A DNA stretch of 41,694 bases, taken from NCBI GenBank assembly GCA_000961845.1, contig LADZ01000020.1, forward strand, positions 1-41,694, written 5' to 3'. Both the position numbers and the translations under genes were made by a program. The notes below the pieces were generated by a model that was given only the letters and a program-made list of their open reading frames with translations, did no database searches and was not told the origin of the DNA. The stretch comes from Flavobacteriales bacterium BRH_c54 (GTDB lineage Bacteria; Bacteroidota; Bacteroidia; Flavobacteriales_E; Vicingaceae). Shown in pieces: positions 28,144 through 37,313 of this stretch (positions are counted from its first letter, which is position 1; each line of letters begins with the position of its first letter).

Positions 28144-31100
28144 TTGAAGTTTATAACTAGTTGTCAAAAAAGGATATTTCGATTCTTAGTAAGCAGTTTA
28201 TTTATATTGCTTACCAATTTTATTGTTGCCCAACATTATCATTTTGACAATTACAGTGTAAAAGAAGGTTTGGCTCAGTCGGGAGTTTATGCCATAACTC
28301 AAGATAAAAAAGGTAAACTTTGGTTGGGTACAGCAAGTGGACTTTCTGCTTTTGATGGTAAGGAGTTTATCAATTTTTCTACTGAAGATGGGTTAGCTGA
28401 AGGTGGAGTGAAATCATTGATATTAGACACTTTAGGGAATTTATGGGTTGGTCATGAAGGAGGAGGAGTCTCCTTAATTCAACAGGGAAAAGCAAGCATT
28501 ATTTTTAACTTTCAGGCAGATATAACCTCATTTTCTTTTACTAAAAATGGTAGTTTGTGGATAGGGACTTATAAAGAAGGAGCTATTCAGGTGCTTAATC
28601 CTTATGAAATTAATAAAGATTCGTTAAAAATTAAACAATACAAAGGTCAGGATGGTTTAAGTGATATTATTTATCAAGTATTGAGTTTAAAAAATGGGAA
28701 TTCCTGTTTTGTTACTGATGTGGGGATAAAGCAATATCAATCACAAAAAAACGAATTCAGCAATTTTCGGATAGAAGGAATGTCTAATTATTTTCAAATT
28801 ACCTGCATGTATGAGGCAAGTAATGGTGATTTATGGTTAGGAACATACAATGGTGGATTGTATCGATATACAGCTGCTCACGAATTTAAGATTTATGACT
28901 TTATGCGAGATGGTATTGCTTCCAATTGGATAACTACCATTACTGAAGATTTAAAAGGCAACTGCTGGATAGGTACTTGGGGAGGAGGAATATCAATGAT
29001 AAATGATGAACAAATTGTAACTATTAATAAAGATAAAGGTCTGTTCGACAATAATATTAGAAGTTTTGCAGTGGATAGAGAAGGAAATTTATTAATTGGA
29101 AGTAAAGAAACAGGTTTACTTATTTTTAAAGGTTTTCAGCTAGTAAGTTATGGTAAGAATGAAGGGTTATTAAATGAACAAACAAAAGCTATTCAGCAAG
29201 ATGAAAACGGTGATTTTTGGATAGGAACAGGAGCTGGAATTAGCGTTTTTAGTAAAACAAACGATAAACTAACATTAAAACAGCAATTCAATGAGAATAA
29301 TGGATTGTTTTATACTGATATTCGTTTTATCAAAAAAGATAACAAAGACAATTTGTGGATAGGAACTTGGGGGGGCGGAATGTTAGAGTATAACCCTAAA
29401 AGTAAACGATTTCAAAGTAATTACCGCATCAATGCTTTTATGAGTCAACCATTTATTACTGCTTTAGAAGTAGATAAATCAAACAACCTGTGGGTTGGTA
29501 CAACAGATGGCTTAGTTTATTATGAAGTTGAAAATCAGTTGGTAGACAGACTTTCTCAATCTCACGGTTTAGGAGGAAATGATATTTCTTGTTTATATAC
29601 TGATAAAAATAATGTGCTATGGGTGGGAGCAAAAGATAAAGGATTGAGTAAAATTGATGGAACTGAAATTCAAAAGATTAAATTAGAAAAGCAGTTTACC
29701 GCTGTTTGTATGATAGAAGATAATGAAGGAAATCTTTGGATAGGGACAGACGGAAAAGGTATTTTGGTTTTTAATGGTAAAAAAATTATACAAGAAATTA
29801 CTGTGGCAGATGGAATGCTGTCTAATTACATTTCGTTTATCAATATAGATAATGAAGACAATATGTGGATAGGGACCAATAAAGGATTGAACAAATACGA
29901 TAAAAAACAGCAACAATTTTATAGCTATACCAATAAAATGGGGTATAAGGGTATTGAATCTAAATTAAACGCAACATATAAAGATAATGCCGGTGATTTA
30001 TGGTTTGGAACCATTGAGGGGTTAATACATTTAAACAAAAAGTATGAGCAACAAAATTTGTTAGAACCAATTACCTTCATTAATAAACTTATGGTAAACT
30101 TAGAAGAAAGAGCTTTAGCAGATGGAATGGAGCTGAGTTATAGAGAAAAGGCTGTTGCTTTTTATTATAATAGTATTTGTATGACTAATCCGGAAGCGGT
30201 AAATTATAAATATATGTTAGAAGGGTTAGATGAAGATTGGCGACCAATAACCAAACAAACATTTGTAACTTATTCACCATTACCTCCCGGAAAATATACT
30301 TTTAAAGTAATTGCCTCTAATAATAACGGAGTTTGGAACACTACACCAACAACTTATAGTTTTGTAATTACACCTCCATTTTGGCAACAATGGTGGTTTA
30401 TTGGTTTATGTGTTGTATTTCTTGTTGTTACTATTGTTGTGGTAATAAAATTTAGAGAAAAAGCACTGGTTAAGGAAAAACATGTGTTAGAAGAAAAAGT
30501 AAAAGAACGTACTGCTGAAGTGGTTCAAAAAAGTAAAGAGGTTGAAATGAAAAATAAGGATATAATTGATAGTATCAATTATGCTAAGAGAATTCAGGAT
30601 GCTATTTTACCTTCTGAGGAAGAGTTTTCTCAATCTCTAAAAAATACTTTTGTGTTGTTTAATCCCAAAGACATAGTGAGTGGTGATTTTTATTGGATGC
30701 AAATTCTCCCCAACTTTCCAGAAGATGGAGCTGTTGTTCTCTTTGCAGCAGCAGATTGTACCGGACATGGAGTTCCAGGGGCTTTCATGAGTATTGTAGG
30801 ACACAACTTATTGGATAAAATTGTTGGTGAATATCATGTAACATCTCCAGCCGAAATTTTGAATTATTTGAATAAAGGTGTTTCGGAAACTTTACGACAA
30901 AGTGCTGAGCAAACTAATATTAAAGACGGAATGGATATTTCGCTTTGTGTTTTTAATACACAAACCAAAGTGTTAGAATTTGCAGGAGCTTATAATCCCT
31001 TATATATAGTTTCACAACATAATATAGAAGGCGTTGAGGTGAATATGGAAAGTGAAACAGGTTTAAAGCTTTATGAAGTTAAGGCAGATAGGTTTCCAAT

Positions 31101-31377
31101 TGGTAATTATACAGATGAAGTAAAACAATTTACCAATCATTTTTTTAATTTGAATGAGGGTGATACAGTATATTTGTTTTCCGATGGATATGCCGACCAA
31201 TTTGGAGGTGCTCATGGAAAGAAATTCCGTTACAAACAGTTTAAGGAACTTCTGCTAGCTATCAATACTCGGACCATGGAGGAACAAAAAGAAATACTTC
31301 AAAAAACATTTACTGAATGGAAAGGCAGTTTGGAGCAAATAGATGATGTAATTATTATAGGAAGTAGAGTAGAATAG
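28144..31377 (+). CDS. Reg_prop/Y_Y_Y sensor with SpoIIE-type PP2C phosphatase output
   Basis: Membrane protein of 1077 residues. It has a signal peptide of about 30 residues (ending FIVAQ), then many Reg_prop propeller blades (recurring NLWIGTxxGG and DxxGxLWxGT), a Y_Y_Y domain around 690-745 (YKYMLEGLDEDWRPI), a transmembrane helix near 752-772, and a charged coiled coil (about 775-810). The C-terminal SpoIIE/PPM phosphatase has intact motifs: GDFYWM, ADCTGHGVPGAF near 868-880, SDGYADQFGG near 1012, and a terminal IDDVIIIG. The propeller and Y_Y_Y normally feed hybrid histidine kinases; here the output is a Ser/Thr phosphatase, suggesting partner-switching control. The start codon is TTG. 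It converges on two TPR-type paralogues. Ligand and target unknown. Confidence 0.9.
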   Translation: MKFITSCQKRIFRFLVSSLFILLTNFIVAQHYHFDNYSVKEGLAQSGVYAITQDKKGKLWLGTASGLSAFDGKEFINFSTEDGLAEGGVKSLILDTLGNLWVGHEGGGVSLIQQGKASIIFNFQADITSFSFTKNGSLWIGTYKEGAIQVLNPYEINKDSLKIKQYKGQDGLSDIIYQVLSLKNGNSCFVTDVGIKQYQSQKNEFSNFRIEGMSNYFQITCMYEASNGDLWLGTYNGGLYRYTAAHEFKIYDFMRDGIASNWITTITEDLKGNCWIGTWGGGISMINDEQIVTINKDKGLFDNNIRSFAVDREGNLLIGSKETGLLIFKGFQLVSYGKNEGLLNEQTKAIQQDENGDFWIGTGAGISVFSKTNDKLTLKQQFNENNGLFYTDIRFIKKDNKDNLWIGTWGGGMLEYNPKSKRFQSNYRINAFMSQPFITALEVDKSNNLWVGTTDGLVYYEVENQLVDRLSQSHGLGGNDISCLYTDKNNVLWVGAKDKGLSKIDGTEIQKIKLEKQFTAVCMIEDNEGNLWIGTDGKGILVFNGKKIIQEITVADGMLSNYISFINIDNEDNMWIGTNKGLNKYDKKQQQFYSYTNKMGYKGIESKLNATYKDNAGDLWFGTIEGLIHLNKKYEQQNLLEPITFINKLMVNLEERALADGMELSYREKAVAFYYNSICMTNPEAVNYKYMLEGLDEDWRPITKQTFVTYSPLPPGKYTFKVIASNNNGVWNTTPTTYSFVITPPFWQQWWFIGLCVVFLVVTIVVVIKFREKALVKEKHVLEEKVKERTAEVVQKSKEVEMKNKDIIDSINYAKRIQDAILPSEEEFSQSLKNTFVLFNPKDIVSGDFYWMQILPNFPEDGAVVLFAAADCTGHGVPGAFMSIVGHNLLDKIVGEYHVTSPAEILNYLNKGVSETLRQSAEQTNIKDGMDISLCVFNTQTKVLEFAGAYNPLYIVSQHNIEGVEVNMESETGLKLYEVKADRFPIGNYTDEVKQFTNHFFNLNEGDTVYLFSDGYADQFGGAHGKKFRYKQFKELLLAINTRTMEEQKEILQKTFTEWKGSLEQIDDVIIIGSRVE

Positions 31378-31413
31378 ATAGTAGAGGTTAAAGAAATTAT
31401 TGTCAAAAAAACA

Positions 31414-33321
31414 TTAGATACGTATTCCAATTACACAAACATCGTCAACTTGTTCTAAGTTTCCTTTCCATTCGTTAAAACGCTGTTCTAATATTTCTTT
31501 TTGGTCGTCCATATCTTTATCTTGAATGGATAAAAGCAAATTTTTAAAAGGTTTATACATAAATTTTTTACCTTTTGGTCCACCAAACTGATCGGCATAT
31601 CCATCAGAAAAAATGTAAATAGTGTCTCCTTTTTTTAGTTCTATTGAGTGAGGTGTAAAAGATGAGTTTTTAAAATGTTTCCCTATAGGTTGTTTGTCAG
31701 GTCTAATATCTATCAGTTCATGGTCTCTAACAATCCAAAGTGGATTATTAGCACCTGCATATTGCAAAATTGCAGTTGTTTGTGAATTTTTACTTTCAAC
31801 TTTATACTTTATACTGCATAAAGCTATATCCATTCCATCTCTAACGTCTTCATCACTTTTTTCAAATTCTGAAATTACAATTTCACGAGTTTTATTTAGG
31901 ATATCACTTGGGTTAATTAGCCCGTATTCTCTTACACTTCTGTTTAGTCCATTATTACATATTACACTTACCATTGCTCCGGGAACTCCGTGTCCGGTAC
32001 AATCTGCTACAGCGAATAATATTGTATCATTTTTACTTTCTAACCAATAGAAATCTCCCGCAACTATATCTTTTGGTTTGTAGAATATAAATGAATTAGG
32101 AAGGTATTCTTTTATGGTTTTAGAGGAAGGTAAAATTGCCGACTGTATTCGTTTAGCATACTTAATACTATCGGTAACTTCTTTACTTTTCACCTCAAGC
32201 AATAGTTTTTGTGCTTTAATTTTAGTGGTTAATTTTTTAGCCCGTATAAATATAATTATTATAAAAAAAATAATTATAATGCATAACAAAATGAAGTAGA
32301 TAAGTTGTGATATTTTTGATTTTGCTTCAAGCGTATTAAGTTGTTCTTTTTTTATTTTTAATTCTTGTTGTGTAATTATTTGTTCTTTTTCTGATAGTCT
32401 AAGTCTAGTTTCAATTTCATTGATTTTGTTTATTTTTTCAATGGTGAATATTTCTTTTTCAATTTTATCGTTTAGCTTTTTAATTTCCAACGCTTTTTTA
32501 AAACGTTCTTGTTTCTCATAAAGTTCAATTAATACAATATAAGCTTCGTTAGCTTCGTGTAATAAATTGTTATTATTAGCAATAGCTATGCTTTCAAGTA
32601 ATGTTGATTCTGCTTTAGTATATTGTTTGAGATTTAAGTGAGTAATGGCTATTAAGGTTAAGCAAGTTGTTTTGCTGTCTATCATTTCGTGTTTATTGGC
32701 TATTGATAGGGCTTTATTGTATTCTTTTATTGCTTCATCATAATTTTTAACATTAAAATAGTATTTACCAAAGTTTTGATGAAAGAAATATTTACTTTTT
32801 TCTTTCATTTTATCATCAAACCTCTTCAGCTTGGATAAGTAATACAAAGCAGAATCATTCTCATTTCTATCTAAGTAATCTAAACTTATATTTGTTAAGG
32901 AGCTTATTATTCCTGTAGTATCTTTTGCTTTAGTATAAAGTGAAATAGCTTTTTTTTGATGAAAGAGTGCTTGTTCAAAATTGGAAACTCGATTTAATAA
33001 AATGCTTTTTAGAGAATAACATTTTGCCAATAATGATAAATTGTTTTCTTTTTCTAAAAGTTTTATTGTTTTTGTTAAAATAATAGAGGCTTCATCAAAT
33101 TTTGTTTTTAGAATTAAATATCGAGATTGACATATATAAATTTCAGCTAATTCGGTATTAGTTTTTGATTCTATTTTTTCTAATTCTTTACAAATTATAT
33201 AAGAAGAATCAGGGTTTGAATAGTAAACTTCATTAGCAATAATTAATTTATCACTCAACTTTGAAGCAAGTGTAAATTGACAATTAAAAAGTATTATGAG
33301 GTATAAAATTAATTTATTCAT
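31414..33321 (-). CDS. TPR sensor with SpoIIE-type PP2C phosphatase (paralogue 1)
   Basis: Membrane protein of 635 residues from ATG 33321, preceded by 15 upstream in-frame codons that overlap the neighbouring gene and are rejected as start. Signal sequence MNKLILYLIILFNCQFTLASK, then about six TPRs in a probable periplasmic domain, a coiled coil (EKINKINEIETRLRLSEKEQ), a transmembrane segment near 340-362, and a linker DSIKYAKRIQSAILPS. The phosphatase has GDFYWL, ADCTGHGVPGAMVSV near 437-450, SDGYADQFGG and QVDDVCVIG, so the metal-binding Asp residues are present. It starts 20 bases after its paralogue and probably shares its mRNA. Target unknown. Confidence 0.9.
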   Translation of the reverse strand: MNKLILYLIILFNCQFTLASKLSDKLIIANEVYYSNPDSSYIICKELEKIESKTNTELAEIYICQSRYLILKTKFDEASIILTKTIKLLEKENNLSLLAKCYSLKSILLNRVSNFEQALFHQKKAISLYTKAKDTTGIISSLTNISLDYLDRNENDSALYYLSKLKRFDDKMKEKSKYFFHQNFGKYYFNVKNYDEAIKEYNKALSIANKHEMIDSKTTCLTLIAITHLNLKQYTKAESTLLESIAIANNNNLLHEANEAYIVLIELYEKQERFKKALEIKKLNDKIEKEIFTIEKINKINEIETRLRLSEKEQIITQQELKIKKEQLNTLEAKSKISQLIYFILLCIIIIFFIIIIFIRAKKLTTKIKAQKLLLEVKSKEVTDSIKYAKRIQSAILPSSKTIKEYLPNSFIFYKPKDIVAGDFYWLESKNDTILFAVADCTGHGVPGAMVSVICNNGLNRSVREYGLINPSDILNKTREIVISEFEKSDEDVRDGMDIALCSIKYKVESKNSQTTAILQYAGANNPLWIVRDHELIDIRPDKQPIGKHFKNSSFTPHSIELKKGDTIYIFSDGYADQFGGPKGKKFMYKPFKNLLLSIQDKDMDDQKEILEQRFNEWKGNLEQVDDVCVIGIRI

Positions 33322-33341
33322 TTTTGTATCACCTGATTTAT

Positions 33342-35627
33342 CTATATCCGCACTCCAATAATACAAACATCGTCAATTTGTTCTAAGTCTCCTTTCCAAT
33401 TTTGAAAATGTTGTTCTAAAATTATTCTTTGTTCTTGCATGCTTTTTTCCTGTATGGAAAGTAGCAGTTCTTTAAAAGGTTTGTACATCATTTTTTTACC
33501 CTTTGGTCCACCAAACTGGTCAGCATATCCGTCAGTAAAGATGTAAATGGTATCTCCTTTTTGTAAACTAACAGTATGGTTGGTAAAATCATTTTGTCTG
33601 AAATGTTTACCAATGGGTTGCTTGTCGGCTTTAACTTCAATAAGTTCAAAGTTTAAAGTTTGAGGTTTGAGGTTGTTAATAGGGCGAACAATCCAAAGAG
33701 GATTATTTGCTCCTGCATATTGTAGTTTAGCTACTGATTCAGTTTTCTTTAAGGTTGAATCATCAAACTTTAAACTGCATAAAGCGATATCCATTCCGTC
33801 TCTAAGTTTAGAATCATCACCGCTTCTGTCGAAAGTTTTAATAACAAGTTCTCTTACTTTATTTAGGATTTCAGCCGGTTGTTTTAGGTTGTATTCCCCA
33901 ATAGCTCTATTTAATGCTCCATTACAAACTACACTAACCATAGCACCAGGAACTCCGTGTCCGGTACAGTCGGCAGCAGCGAAATAGATAATTTCACTTC
34001 CTTTGAAAGAACCAGATGGGAGCTTCTCCATCCAATAAAAATCTCCGGCAACGATATCTTTTGGCTGGTAATAAATAAAACTATTTTTTAAGGTAGATTC
34101 AAATTCTTCTTCTGTTGGTAAAATTGAATTTTGGATATTTTTAGCATAGTTGATACTATCGGTTATTTCTTTAGTTTTTGCTTCAACTATTTCTTTTTGG
34201 GTATTTATTATTTTTTTTTGTTTTTGACTTTCTTTATATTTTTTAAAAATTACACTTCCGAATAATAATAAAACTAAAACGCCACCACTAAGTCCATATC
34301 TTTCAGTAGTCTGTCGTTTTATTTTTTCATCTTTAGCAGCAATTTCTGCTTGTATAATTTTTTCTTTTTCAACATTTTTGATGCTGTCGGCAAGGAGTTT
34401 TTTGTCGTACTCATATTGTAGGTTTTGTTTTACTAAGTCTTTTCTATTTTTTTCGTTTTTAATACTATCTTGCATTAATACAAATAGTTCGTGGTATTTT
34501 AGGCCATCTTTATAATTTCCTTTCCTAGTATTTAATTTATAAAGAATTTCTGCTGAGTTTCTAATGTTTAATGGAGATTCTGATTCTTTTGCTATTTGTA
34601 TACTTTTATTAGCGTAATATTCAGCTTTTTTAAGGTTATTTTTTTTTAAATATATATTTGCTAAATTGGTATAAGCGAAAACTAATCCGTTGTTATCTTT
34701 AATTTTTTCTAAGATGGCTAAACTTTTTTCAAAATAAGAAAAGCAATCTTTTGTTTTTTCTAAGTTGCTATAAATAAAACCAATATTATTTAAACTATAT
34801 GCAATTAACTTTTTGTTGCCCATCGTTTCTCTTATCTCTAAGCATTTTTTATAGTTTTCTAAAGCTGTTTCGTAGTCGGGTAATTTACTATATACATAAC
34901 CAATATTGTTATAAGCAAGAGATATTCCACTAGGGTTATTTAACTTCTTCATGGTTTTTAAGTTCCTCTTAAAATATTTAAGAGCCATTTTATAGTCTTC
35001 TTGTTCGGCATAAATTAAACCTATATTATTAGTTATTAAGCCTATATTTTCTATATCGTTATTAGGTTCAAAAATTTTTAAAGCTAAATAATAATAATCG
35101 AGTGCTTTTGATACTTCTCCTCTTTGAACATAAGCTCTACCAATATTATTGTATGTTTTTCCAACGGAAGTTAGGTTGTTTAGTTTTTTTTGAATTTTAA
35201 CACTTTCTAAGTAGTAATTTATAGCAAGTTCAAAATCCCCTTTGCTGCTATAGAAATAACCTTTGTTGTTTATAGAAGAAGCTAGCTTATCGTAATAAAA
35301 GTTTTTTTCTTTTTTAGTAACTTTATTAGATTTTAAATTAGTTTTTATATAGAGATAGAGGTATTCATTATATTTTGGCCAAACTTCATCGTTCCAACAT
35401 TCTTCAACAATGTGAGATAAAAGTTTTACTTTGGAAGTATCTTCATTTTTATTGAGTAGGTGTAATTTTTTTAAAGTAGTGTCTATTAACTCTCTATCAT
35501 TTTTAGAAAGTGTTTCTAGTTTTAAAGAATCAATTAAGTAGAATTTTTTATCAGCAAATTCTTGTGCATTAAGAAATTGAAAATTTCCAACAAAAAATAA
35601 AAACAATATTAAAGTTAATCTTTTCAA
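33342..35627 (-). CDS. TPR sensor with SpoIIE-type PP2C phosphatase (paralogue 2)
   Basis: Membrane protein of 761 residues with signal peptide KRLTLILFLFFVGNFQFLNAQ, about eight TPRs (YNNIGRAYVQRGEVSKALDYY, YNNIGYVYSKLPDYETALENY and similar), a coiled coil, a transmembrane segment near 443-462 (GLSGGVLVLLLFGSVIF), and the linker DSINYAKNIQNSILPTEEEF. The phosphatase has GDFYWM, AAADCTGHGVPGAMVSV near 547-562, TDGYADQFGG and IDDVCIIG. The start codon is TTG at 35627 and overlaps the stop of the upstream glycosyltransferase in the sequence TTGA, implying translational coupling. It is a tandem duplicate of the following gene at the phosphatase end; the TPR ends differ more. Confidence 0.9.
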   Translation of the reverse strand: MKRLTLILFLFFVGNFQFLNAQEFADKKFYLIDSLKLETLSKNDRELIDTTLKKLHLLNKNEDTSKVKLLSHIVEECWNDEVWPKYNEYLYLYIKTNLKSNKVTKKEKNFYYDKLASSINNKGYFYSSKGDFELAINYYLESVKIQKKLNNLTSVGKTYNNIGRAYVQRGEVSKALDYYYLALKIFEPNNDIENIGLITNNIGLIYAEQEDYKMALKYFKRNLKTMKKLNNPSGISLAYNNIGYVYSKLPDYETALENYKKCLEIRETMGNKKLIAYSLNNIGFIYSNLEKTKDCFSYFEKSLAILEKIKDNNGLVFAYTNLANIYLKKNNLKKAEYYANKSIQIAKESESPLNIRNSAEILYKLNTRKGNYKDGLKYHELFVLMQDSIKNEKNRKDLVKQNLQYEYDKKLLADSIKNVEKEKIIQAEIAAKDEKIKRQTTERYGLSGGVLVLLLFGSVIFKKYKESQKQKKIINTQKEIVEAKTKEITDSINYAKNIQNSILPTEEEFESTLKNSFIYYQPKDIVAGDFYWMEKLPSGSFKGSEIIYFAAADCTGHGVPGAMVSVVCNGALNRAIGEYNLKQPAEILNKVRELVIKTFDRSGDDSKLRDGMDIALCSLKFDDSTLKKTESVAKLQYAGANNPLWIVRPINNLKPQTLNFELIEVKADKQPIGKHFRQNDFTNHTVSLQKGDTIYIFTDGYADQFGGPKGKKMMYKPFKELLLSIQEKSMQEQRIILEQHFQNWKGDLEQIDDVCIIGVRI

Positions 35628-36553
35628 TTAATGATTTCGTTTACGATATAAGTGGGTCTGTTTTTAACACTTTCAAAAATTTTACCTACATATAAACCGA
35701 CCATTCCTAATACAGAAATAATAGCCCCAGAAAAAAAACTTAATAACAAAGCTAAGCTTGCCCAACCATCAGTTCTGTAATCTCCTAATAAATACATAAT
35801 TACTAAGGTTATAGCCGCTATAACGGATAAAAAAGATAATAAGACGCCCATTTTAACGGTAAGTCTTAGCGGTTTGTCGGAAAAAGTAAGAATGGTGTTT
35901 ATGGCTAATTTCAATCGTTTTTTCATAGAGTAAGAGGATTTTCCATCTTCTCGTTCAGCATGTTGAATAGACACTTTTGCATAGTTAAATCCAACTAATT
36001 GCTGTAACATAGGGTAGTATCGGTTGCTATCGCCAATTAATTTCATGGCTTCAACAGCTTTTCTGTTATAACAAACAAAATTAGCAACGGTATTATCCTG
36101 ATTGGTTTCTGTTAGATAGCTCAATACTGCATAAAACCATTTAGAAGCTATTTTTTTTACAAAATCATCTTTTCGGTTTTCTCGGCTGGCAGCAACAATT
36201 TCGTAGCCTTCTTTTGCTTTGTTGAGTAATTTATAAATTTCTTCGGGTTGGTCTTGTAAATCACAATCCATGGTAATAACATATTTACCTTTACTTGCAT
36301 CTAAACCGGCTTGCAGAGCATGTTGTTGACCACAATTTTTACTCAATTTAATCCCTTTTACGAAAGGATATTTAGTACAGTTTTCTTTGATTTTTTTCCA
36401 AGAATTATCAGGACCGTTATCTTCTACTAAAATAACTTCGAAATTATCAGTGAGTTTAGAAACAGATTCGATAATACGTTCAACCAGTTTGTCTATTAGG
36501 TTTTCTGCCTTATAAACAGGGCTAATTATGGATATTTCTATTGTTGAGTTCAA
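35624..36553 (-). CDS. Family 2 glycosyltransferase with two C-terminal membrane helices
   Basis: Membrane glycosyltransferase of 309 residues, resembling DPM1/GtrB/ArnC enzymes that load a sugar onto a polyprenyl phosphate. N-terminal GT-A fold: ISIISPVYKAENLIDKLVERI, ILVEDNGPDNSW, SKNCGQQHALQAGLDASKGKYV and the metal-binding MDCDLQDQPEE. The C-terminus has two helices near 232-257 and 265-290. The best start is TTG at 36553; no ATG precedes the conserved first strand. It is the fifth gene in the minus-strand glycan run, 48 bases after the methyltransferase, and overlaps the next gene by four bases. Confidence 0.9.
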   Translation of the reverse strand: MNSTIEISIISPVYKAENLIDKLVERIIESVSKLTDNFEVILVEDNGPDNSWKKIKENCTKYPFVKGIKLSKNCGQQHALQAGLDASKGKYVITMDCDLQDQPEEIYKLLNKAKEGYEIVAASRENRKDDFVKKIASKWFYAVLSYLTETNQDNTVANFVCYNRKAVEAMKLIGDSNRYYPMLQQLVGFNYAKVSIQHAEREDGKSSYSMKKRLKLAINTILTFSDKPLRLTVKMGVLLSFLSVIAAITLVIMYLLGDYRTDGWASLALLLSFFSGAIISVLGMVGLYVGKIFESVKNRPTYIVNEIIN

Positions 36554-36601
36554 ATGGCTTTTGTGATTTTGCTTAATATTTGTTGTTTCGTTTTAAAATC
36601 G

Positions 36602-37309
36602 CTATATTTTTTCTGCTCTTATGAAATATTGAGCTCCAATTGGCAACCAAGATAGTAAATTTTCTGTAAAATGAAAAACCTTAAATAATTTATGTCGCGG
36701 AAAAAAAATGGTATATTTTATTTCTTTTAAAGATAGTCCACTATTTGTGATTAGTTTTTTGTGATAGCCAGGTTTTAATAAAACAGCATCTCTATCGAAT
36801 TCACATTCATTTACCACTTTTCTTGTAAGTGGGTTGTTTGGGTTGTGCTCAAAGTTATAGAACCTGCCACCTTGTTTTAAAATACGTTTAATTTCTAATA
36901 AAATATTTGCATGCAACTGGTGTTCAATGTGGTGAAAAACCATAGATGTAAATACTAAATCAAATTCCTCATTGTTAAACGGAATTTTTACTCCGTTAAA
37001 TGCAGAAAATGTAGTATTTAGGAGCTCTTTTTTTTCTGCTTGTTTAATACTTTCTTCAGAAACATCAATACCAACAATAGTTGCGTTAGGAAAATATTTT
37101 CGCAAATAGATAGAACTATTACCATCGCCACAGCCAAAATCAAGAATTTTTAATGGTTTTGAATTATCTTCAAAATTTAGTAATTCTAGAATTTTATATT
37201 CACTAAAGAAATCACTATTTGCGCCACTTAAAGCAATAGCTTTATTGTGTGTTTCTCTATAACCCTCTGCAAATTCATCAAAATTATCAAAGTCTCTTTG
37301 TTTGCTCAT
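36602..37309 (-). CDS. Class I SAM-dependent methyltransferase
   Basis: Methyltransferase of 235 residues in the Methyltransf_11/25 group. Motif I is ILDFGCGDGNSS (55-66), followed by IVGIDVSEESIKQAEKK (acidic Asp binding the SAM ribose), FNNEEFDLVFTSMVFHHIE and LKQGGRFYNFEHNP. The C-terminus is a short lid ending IGAQYFIRAEKI. Its place between a Gfo/Idh/MocA reductase (four bases upstream) and a glycosyltransferase suggests sugar O-, N- or C-methylation of the glycan or its nucleotide-sugar precursor, but a lipid target cannot be excluded. Confidence 0.87.
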   Translation of the reverse strand: MSKQRDFDNFDEFAEGYRETHNKAIALSGANSDFFSEYKILELLNFEDNSKPLKILDFGCGDGNSSIYLRKYFPNATIVGIDVSEESIKQAEKKELLNTTFSAFNGVKIPFNNEEFDLVFTSMVFHHIEHQLHANILLEIKRILKQGGRFYNFEHNPNNPLTRKVVNECEFDRDAVLLKPGYHKKLITNSGLSLKEIKYTIFFPRHKLFKVFHFTENLLSWLPIGAQYFIRAEKI

Positions 37310-37313
37310 ATAC

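Noticed and set aside
33322-33366. Overlapping extended start of TPR-SpoIIE paralogue 1
   Set aside because: The added residues are polar and would bury the signal peptide; ATG 33321 is the natural start.
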